A stretch of DNA of 11,559 nucleotides from contig CAMLRJ010000056.1 in assembly GCA_946482345.1 (NCBI GenBank), positions 1 to 11,559 of the forward strand, given 5' to 3'. Made by a program: the position numbers and the translations under genes. Of this stretch, positions 7,050 to 11,559 are shown piece by piece; position 1 is the stretch's first letter, and each line of letters starts with the position of its first letter. The stretch comes from an uncultured Cellvibrio sp. (lineage in GTDB: Bacteria; Pseudomonadota; Gammaproteobacteria; Pseudomonadales; Cellvibrionaceae). Below the pieces are notes generated by a model, which was not told where the DNA came from, ran no database searches, and was given only the letters and a program-made list of their open reading frames with translations.

Positions 7050-7897
7050 CGCATTCCTGATGTGAGATTGAGACAAAACTCTTCCTGCTCATATGTTTCT
7101 ATCGTGTGAGTACGAGCAGCACGTACTGTTGCTACCGCATCTACCGGCAACATACCGCGTTCAATTAACATACGTGCAGCCATTAAACCTGTGCGTCCCA
7201 AACCACCACGGCAATGCAGCACTATATTTTTCCCTGCCGATAACAATTCATGTAATTCTGGACCCAGTGTCTTCCATTGCTGCTCAAAACGGGTATCCGG
7301 TATTTGCATGTCAGGTATCGGGGCATGAATCCAGCGAAAATGATAATTCATGACTATTTGTGGCAAAGCTTCAACGTTCAGCAGGGCAAACTCCTGAATT
7401 TGCATCAAGGTCACCAGAGCAGCACTCGGCCAGGCTTCAATAGCCAAACAATCCGCTGCCAAATCACGTTGCCACAATCCCGTATAGAGCCCATCAGTTT
7501 GGCGCCCTGGACAAAACGTCATGCCAATCAAACCACCGCCGGGAGCAGCTACAGAATCAATACGCAGGGGATGACTGAATGATGTTTTAACCTCGCGGCT
7601 GACATTGGTGTTGTACCACTCGGCACGCCAGTGTTCCAAGGGTACCCAAGTACCCCGGAGATTGCTGTGAACAGACCAAAACTGCCAGGCACTTGAACTT
7701 GAAGATGTTTTTTGCAGATCAAAATCCCACATAGCCTGTTCTATGTCATCAAAAAACTTACCGGCAACCAGAACGCTGGCATCAGGATACAAGAGTGCTG
7801 TAATTGTTTGCCCCCGGAATCGGGCACGTAAAGGAAGAGGTTCACTGATCCCGAAAAACGCCAAAACTTCCGTCAGCTGTTGCTTTAATGAATTCAT
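7046..7897 (-). CDS. KAP/dual-specificity-like protein phosphatase
   Basis: From the ATG at 7897 this gene encodes 283 residues. The C-terminal half carries the Cys-based phosphatase signature HCRGGLGRTG (228-237, nucleophile Cys229 and Arg235) and, upstream, the IHAPIPDMQIPD loop (190-201), whose Asp196 is the likely general acid; the arrangement resembles the CDKN3/KAP branch of dual-specificity phosphatases. Residues 1-100 form a separate N-terminal region (FRGQTITALLYPDAS, WQFWSVHSNLRGTWVPLEHW) I cannot assign. There is no signal peptide or membrane segment. The open frame extends to a TTG at 7954, but that lies inside the preceding terminator, so I prefer 7897, which has a weak GGGCGG site. 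Its stop overlaps the kinase start, so the two are made together; a phosphatase-kinase pair acting on one target is a reasonable guess. Confidence 0.85.
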   Translation of the reverse strand: MNSLKQQLTEVLAFFGISEPLPLRARFRGQTITALLYPDASVLVAGKFFDDIEQAMWDFDLQKTSSSSSAWQFWSVHSNLRGTWVPLEHWRAEWYNTNVSREVKTSFSHPLRIDSVAAPGGGLIGMTFCPGRQTDGLYTGLWQRDLAADCLAIEAWPSAALVTLMQIQEFALLNVEALPQIVMNYHFRWIHAPIPDMQIPDTRFEQQWKTLGPELHELLSAGKNIVLHCRGGLGRTGLMAARMLIERGMLPVDAVATVRAARTHTIETYEQEEFCLNLTSGMR

Positions 7898-7925
7898 TCT
7901 TGCCGCCCATTGATTGCCGGATTTT

Positions 7926-7954
7926 CTGATAAAAAGAATAATCTGGACTAACAA
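7926..7954 (-). promoter_or_regulatory. Possible promoter of the phosphatase-kinase-tapT operon
   Basis: On the minus strand TTGTTA (7949-7954) and TATCAG (7926-7931) are 17 bases apart, with expected initiation about 20 bases before the phosphatase ATG. It begins inside the T run of the upstream terminator. The -10 match is weak, so this is tentative; some promoter is expected because the terminator isolates this operon from secG-tRNA. Confidence 0.3.
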
Positions 7955-7977
7955 AAAAGCCCCGAATAACGGGGCTT
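7953..7977 (-). terminator. Rho-independent terminator after tRNA-Leu
   Basis: A perfect eight-base stem, AAGCCCCG (minus strand from 7977) and CGGGGCTT (to 7957), with a five-base loop, is followed by TTTTTTG on the minus strand. It ends the folP...secG-tRNA transcript 35 bases after the tRNA and just before the phosphatase gene. Confidence 0.93.
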
Positions 7978-8011
7978 CAGGACGTTTTTGAAAAGTCGTC
8001 GTACTTTATGT

Positions 8012-8096
8012 TGGTGCCCTGGGCCGGACTCGAACCGGCACGGCATTCGCCACTACCACCTCAAGATAGCGTGTCTACCAATTCCACCACCGGGGC
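8012..8096 (-). tRNA. leuU: tRNA-Leu (anticodon GAG), CCA encoded
   Basis: The 85-base gene folds as a class II tRNA: acceptor GCCCCGG with CCAGGGC plus ACCA, D arm GTGGAATTGGTAGACAC, anticodon stem CTATC/GGTAG with loop TTGAGGT (anticodon GAG, reading CUC and CUU), variable arm GGCGAATGCC and T arm GCCGG-TTCGAGT-CCGGC. It closely resembles E. coli leuU and occupies the same place after secG. Position 5 against 68 is a C-A mismatch in an otherwise perfect acceptor stem. It starts 10 bases after the secG stop with no room for its own promoter, so it is presumably cut out of the secG transcript. Confidence 0.97.
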
Positions 8097-8106
8097 AATA
8101 AACCAA

Positions 8107-8487
8107 TTACTTTGTTTCAGCAGGCACTGTTACGGGAACATCACTGGATGATGGGGGTGCAGCATCAACCGGAGGTTGCGCAACCGGAACATCCGAACTG
8201 GTCGCTGGCGCCGATACAGGCACTTCAATAACAGGCGCTTCTACGCTAACTTTGGCATCGTGCTTGGAGATTACCGCAAGACCGAAGCTGGTGCAGAAAA
8301 AAAACGTCGCGATAGTCCAGGTAGATTTGGTAAAAAAATTACCACTGCCTTCACTACCAAAAACGGTTGAGGATGCACCTGCACCAAAGGAAGCTCCCAT
8401 GGCAGCACCTTTACCTTGTTGCAATAACACCAAGCCAATAATTATCAAGGCTGCAACAAAATGTAGAACCACTACTAATGTCGTCAT
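8107..8487 (-). CDS. secG: Preprotein translocase subunit SecG
   Basis: SecG is the small inner-membrane partner of SecYE that assists SecA-driven export. The 126-residue protein has two membrane segments (about 3-22 and 56-74) joined by the conserved cytoplasmic loop LLQQGKGAAMGASFGAGASSTVFGS shown here only in part as QQGKGAAMGASFGAG (23-37) and FGSEGSGNFF (43-52). A Pro/Ala/Val/Ser-rich tail of about 50 residues follows, with SSDVPV occurring twice (97-102 and 114-119); such tails are variable in gammaproteobacterial SecG. The ATG overlaps the tpiA stop (ATGA), implying translational coupling, and the tRNA-Leu gene follows after 10 bases. This tpiA-secG-tRNA arrangement is also seen in other gammaproteobacteria. 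Confidence 0.95.
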   Translation of the reverse strand: MTTLVVVLHFVAALIIIGLVLLQQGKGAAMGASFGAGASSTVFGSEGSGNFFTKSTWTIATFFFCTSFGLAVISKHDAKVSVEAPVIEVPVSAPATSSDVPVAQPPVDAAPPSSSDVPVTVPAETK

Positions 8488-9251
8488 ATCAAACTCGCTG
8501 TTTTACAGATACTCACAAATTCTTTGGCATCAAGAGATGCACCACCCAATAAAGCACCATCTATATCCTGCTTGGCAAACAACTCCGCTGCATTGTGGGC
8601 TTTTACACTGCCACCATAAAGTATGCGGATTTTGTCAGCGTTATCGCCTAACTGTTCCCTGATAAAACAATGTACTTCCGAAGCTTGTTCCGGTGATGCG
8701 GTAACACCCGTGCCCACCGCCCAAACCGGTTCGTAAGCAACCAGCGCATTTACAAAACATTCTTTACCTGTTTGTGAAAACACGGCATCCAATTGTTTTT
8801 TTATCACTTGTAATTGCAAACCCTGCTCACGATGCTGCAAGGATTCACCCACACACAAAACCGGGATTATTTGCGCTCGCTGTGCTGCAATAAATTTCTG
8901 TGCTATCTGGGCATCGGACTCATGCAACAAACGTCTGCGTTCGTTATGACCCACTATCACATACTGACAACCCAGATCAGCCAGCATCTGCGCCGAAACT
9001 TCACCGGTGTAGGCACCTTGCCAAAACTCGCTAACATTTTGGGCGCCCAAAACCGCATGGCACCCTTCAATCAAATCAGCTGTATGTTGAAGATAAACAT
9101 CCGGAGGGCATATCACTACATCTGCACTGATATCTTCCTGCCAACTAGCCAATATATCTTGAACCAATATCGTATTTTGCTGACGATTTCCGTTCATTTT
9201 CCAGTTGCCTACAACCAACTGGCGACGCCTTGAATGGCTGGATTTATTCAA
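8484..9251 (-). CDS. tpiA: Triosephosphate isomerase
   Basis: TpiA interconverts dihydroxyacetone phosphate and glyceraldehyde 3-phosphate. The 255-residue barrel has VVGNWKMNG (13-21, Lys18), the catalytic His102 in VIVGHNERR (98-106), the catalytic Glu174 in AYEPVWAVGTG (172-182, with the mobile loop after it) and the phosphate-binding YGGSVKAHN (212-220). The near-invariant Ser after the catalytic His (GHSERR in most enzymes) is Asn103 here, codon AAC. The start is a TTG at 9251, as no ATG lies suitably before the conserved VVGNW; GAGAGG lies about nine bases upstream. The resulting N-terminus is a few residues longer than usual. The stop overlaps secG. Confidence 0.95.
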   Translation of the reverse strand: MNKSSHSRRRQLVVGNWKMNGNRQQNTILVQDILASWQEDISADVVICPPDVYLQHTADLIEGCHAVLGAQNVSEFWQGAYTGEVSAQMLADLGCQYVIVGHNERRRLLHESDAQIAQKFIAAQRAQIIPVLCVGESLQHREQGLQLQVIKKQLDAVFSQTGKECFVNALVAYEPVWAVGTGVTASPEQASEVHCFIREQLGDNADKIRILYGGSVKAHNAAELFAKQDIDGALLGGASLDAKEFVSICKTASLI

Positions 9252-9281
9252 CGATAAAGACCTCTCCCAAAGCGGGCGCCG

Positions 9282-9310
9282 ATAATAGCCAAGATGATTT
9301 GAACATACAA
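9282..9310 (-). promoter_or_regulatory. Probable sigma70 promoter for tpiA-secG-tRNA-Leu
   Basis: In the 88-base glmM-tpiA gap the minus strand has TTGTAT (9305-9310), a 17-base spacer and TATTAT (9282-9287), placing initiation near 9275, about 25 bases before the TTG start of tpiA. No terminator was seen after glmM, so read-through from folP-glmM is also possible. Confidence 0.55.
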
Positions 9311-9339
9311 CCCAATCCTGACTTAAGTTTATGATTTTT

Positions 9340-10677
9340 TTAGCTAAGTGCTTTTTCGACTACAGCGGCCAGCTCTTGTGCCAACTCTTTTACCTGGCTT
9401 TTATTTTCGCCTTCAACCATTACCCTGACTACTGGCTCAGTGCCTGAAGGACGCAACAAAACCCTTCCAGTTCCAGCCAATTTTTCTTCTGTCAATTTCA
9501 CTGCTTTTTGGACTTCATCATTTGCTGATAAATCCACTCGTTTGGCGATGTGCACGTTAATCATCACTTGCGGCAACTTTTGCATGCCTTTTTTCACATT
9601 ATGCAAACTATCGCCCATTGTGCTGATTGCCAACAAAACTTGCAGCGCCGAAATAATTCCATCTCCGGTTGTAGTGACATTGCTACACACAATATGACCC
9701 GAGTTTTCGCCACCCAGTCCCCAGTCTTTTTCTCGCATCATTTCAATTACGTAACGATCGCCAACTTTGGCACGCGCAAAAGGAATGGACAGTTTTTTGA
9801 GGCCCAACTCAAAACCAAAATTGCTCATCAGGGTTCCTACAACGCCCGAACAACCATTGCCATATTGTTGTTGATAAGCAGCAATTATGTAGAGCAATTC
9901 ATCGCCATCAACCAATTCCCCTTTGTGATCAACAAACACCACCCGATCACCATCACCGTCAAAAGCGATACCCAAATCAGCACCGACTTCAATCACTTTT
10001 TCCTGCAATGCTTCGGGCTTGGTTGAACCGCAACTACGATTGATATTGGTTCCATTAGGGTCATTAAAAATCGGGATAACTTTTGCCCCCAGTTCGGTAA
10101 ATACATCAGGTGCAATGTGATAAGTCGCACCATGGGCACAATCCAACACAATTTGCATGCCGTTCAAACTGAAACCCCAGGGCAAAGTACCTTTACAGAA
10201 TTCGATGTAGCGTCCGGATGCATCTGCAATACGACGTGCCTTACCAAGTTTTTCAGCTGTTACCATAGGTTTTTCAAGCTGCTCTTCAATTTGCGTTTCC
10301 CAGTCGTCCGGTAGTTTGCTACCTGAACCACCAAAGAACTTGATGCCATTATCAACATAAGCATTATGAGAGGCACTGATCACAATCCCAGCCTGAGCTT
10401 TGAAAGTGCGTGTTAAATAGGCTACTGCCGGAGTGGGAACCGGGCCAAGCAAACCCACATCGATACCCGCATTAATGAGACCAGCTTGAATAGCCGACTC
10501 AAACATATAGCCCGAGATGCGGGTGTCCTTGCCAATCAAAATCATGTTTTGACCGGGATAGCGATCTTTAAGGATACAACCGGCCGCCCAACCCAACTTC
10601 AACATAAAATCCGGGGTAATGGGATATTCCCCTACCTGACCACGAATACCATCGGTACCAAAATACTTGCGAGACAT
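9340..10677 (-). CDS. glmM: Phosphoglucosamine mutase GlmM
   Basis: GlmM converts glucosamine 6-phosphate to glucosamine 1-phosphate for UDP-GlcNAc, and hence peptidoglycan and lipopolysaccharide. The 445 residues match the family length. Signatures in order are FGTDGIRG (6-13), the phosphoserine loop [17 protein letters not shown] (99-115, catalytic Ser103), the Mg-binding AFDGDGDR (238-245), the sugar-binding GGENSGH (322-328) and the phosphate-binding [10 protein letters not shown] (409-418). The residue after SASHN is Ala rather than the common Pro, a minor deviation. The ATG at 10677 has AAGGA close upstream and follows the folP stop by 12 bases, so folP-glmM are co-transcribed, as in E. 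coli. Phosphomannomutase is excluded by the GlmM-type ISASHN and GENSGH loops together with context. Confidence 0.97.
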   Translation of the reverse strand: MSRKYFGTDGIRGQVGEYPITPDFMLKLGWAAGCILKDRYPGQNMILIGKDTRISGYMFESAIQAGLINAGIDVGLLGPVPTPAVAYLTRTFKAQAGIVISASHNAYVDNGIKFFGGSGSKLPDDWETQIEEQLEKPMVTAEKLGKARRIADASGRYIEFCKGTLPWGFSLNGMQIVLDCAHGATYHIAPDVFTELGAKVIPIFNDPNGTNINRSCGSTKPEALQEKVIEVGADLGIAFDGDGDRVVFVDHKGELVDGDELLYIIAAYQQQYGNGCSGVVGTLMSNFGFELGLKKLSIPFARAKVGDRYVIEMMREKDWGLGGENSGHIVCSNVTTTGDGIISALQVLLAISTMGDSLHNVKKGMQKLPQVMINVHIAKRVDLSANDEVQKAVKLTEEKLAGTGRVLLRPSGTEPVVRVMVEGENKSQVKELAQELAAVVEKALS

Positions 10678-10689
10678 AATCCTTAACTC

Positions 10690-11538
10690 CTAATGAGAAA
10701 TATTATTTACAGCGGCCAGGACTTTTAATACATCCACTGTCGCCGCCACATCATGTACACGAATAATGGACGCGCCGGATTGAGCAGCCAAAAGAGCCAA
10801 TGCAAGACTGCCCGCCAAACGTTGATCCACGGGCCTGTCGGTAATCGCTGACAGCATGGATTTGCGTGATAAACCTGCCAAAACCGGATATCCAAGTGCG
10901 ACCAAATCCGGCAGCTGGCGCAAAAGGCCGAGATTATGCTCGAGAGATTTACCAAAACCAAATCCCGGATCAATCAAAATTTTGTCGCCAGAGATTCCCG
11001 CTTTTTTGGCAACATCAATTCTTTGCAGCAAAAAATCACGAACATCAGAGAAAACATCATGATATTGCGGTTTATTTTGCATGGTTTGCGGCTGCCCCTG
11101 CATATGCATCAAGCAAACAGGCAAACCTGTTTTTGCAGCTGCGGATAAAGCCCCATCCAACTGCAGAGCACGCACATCATTGATAAGACTTGCGCCTTTG
11201 GCAGCAGATTCAAGCATCACCTGCGGGCGACTGGTATCCACTGAAACAAAAGCGCCCAATCGACCGACAAGAGCTTCAACAACCGGAATAACCCTATCCA
11301 ACTCTTCCTGCTCAGAAACAGCCTGAGCACCGGGTCGGGTAGACTCCCCGCCTACATCCAGAATGCTGGCACCCTGCTGAATACGGTCTTCAGCAGCCCT
11401 CAATACTTCATCGATACAGACTTTGCCGGATGAAAAATATTGACCGCCATCGGAAAAAGAATCGGGGGTGATATTAAGAATCGCCATGACACAAGGGCGA
11501 GACAAATCAAGTGAATGCTGACTACAGGTGAGAGGCAT
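10690..11538 (-). CDS. folP: Dihydropteroate synthase
   Basis: FolP joins 4-aminobenzoate to 6-hydroxymethyl-7,8-dihydropterin pyrophosphate in folate synthesis and is the sulfonamide target. The 282-residue barrel carries MAILNITPDSFSDGG (18-32, Asn22), the loop ILDVGGESTRPGA (59-71), SVDTSRP (99-105, Asp101), INDVRAL (119-125), CLMHMQG (142-148), ILIDPGFGFGKSLEHN (187-202), GLSRKSML (222-229) and IRVHDV (259-264), so all binding loops are intact. The ATG at 11538 is 21 bases from the window edge and has only a weak ribosome site; the upstream gene (ftsH in many relatives) is out of view. It is a chromosomal housekeeping copy, co-transcribed with glmM. Confidence 0.97.
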   Translation of the reverse strand: MPLTCSQHSLDLSRPCVMAILNITPDSFSDGGQYFSSGKVCIDEVLRAAEDRIQQGASILDVGGESTRPGAQAVSEQEELDRVIPVVEALVGRLGAFVSVDTSRPQVMLESAAKGASLINDVRALQLDGALSAAAKTGLPVCLMHMQGQPQTMQNKPQYHDVFSDVRDFLLQRIDVAKKAGISGDKILIDPGFGFGKSLEHNLGLLRQLPDLVALGYPVLAGLSRKSMLSAITDRPVDQRLAGSLALALLAAQSGASIIRVHDVAATVDVLKVLAAVNNISH

Positions 11539-11559
11539 AGGTGTCTTGCTTAAAAAGAT

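Noticed and set aside
7898..7954. TTG-initiated N-terminal extension of the phosphatase
   Set aside because: The TTG lies in the T run of the upstream terminator and partly in the proposed promoter; the ATG at 7897 is simpler.
5247..8096. Prophage or island attachment site formed by a duplicate of the tRNA-Leu 3' end
   Set aside because: I found no second copy of the tRNA 3' sequence in the window and no integrase gene.
1..11559. CRISPR array, insertion sequence or origin
   Set aside because: No regularly spaced repeats, transposase signatures, terminal inverted repeats or DnaA-box clusters were seen.

Overview
The window is an ordinary-looking chromosomal segment of a gammaproteobacterium. 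The gene orders folP-glmM-tpiA-secG-tRNA-Leu(GAG) and rpe-trpE-trpG-trpD, the TapT-type DTW protein and the DUF3530 protein suggest the Pseudomonadales/Cellvibrionales, perhaps a Cellvibrio relative. That placement is inferred from gene order and protein flavour, not from a search. Almost everything is read from the minus strand; the only convincing plus-strand gene is the DUF3530 protein.

In transcription order (high to low coordinates), the first block is housekeeping: folP (folate), glmM (cell-wall amino sugar), tpiA (glycolysis), secG (protein export) and a tRNA-Leu(GAG). It closes with a strong Rho-independent terminator at 7957-7977. folP-glmM and tpiA-secG are tightly packed, and a good sigma70-type promoter lies in the 88-base gap before tpiA. 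In E. coli and Pseudomonas this block continues past the tRNA towards rimP-nusA; here it does not.

The second block (about 4337-7954) sits where rimP-nusA would be expected. It encodes a dual-specificity/KAP-like phosphatase, then, through an ATGA overlap, a two-domain protein that joins an isochorismatase-like domain lacking its catalytic triad to an aminoglycoside-phosphotransferase-like kinase domain, then tapT, a tRNA acp3U modification enzyme. Downstream is a gene-less 200-base stretch with a hairpin exposing repeated AAGGAG motifs and a terminator whose loop carries CAGGAT. This could be a CsrA/RsmA-binding small RNA or structured 3' UTR. The phosphatase-kinase pair and this RNA candidate are the most unusual items here.

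The third block is the plus-strand DUF3530 gene, whose signal-peptide region contains an in-frame copy of a REP-like repeat and a threefold 21-base tandem repeat. Divergent from it run rpe and then trpE, trpG and the start of trpD, which is cut by the window edge. gph, often found between rpe and trpE in pseudomonads, is absent. The 160-base gap instead holds a perfect 14-base palindrome and a weak candidate leader peptide.
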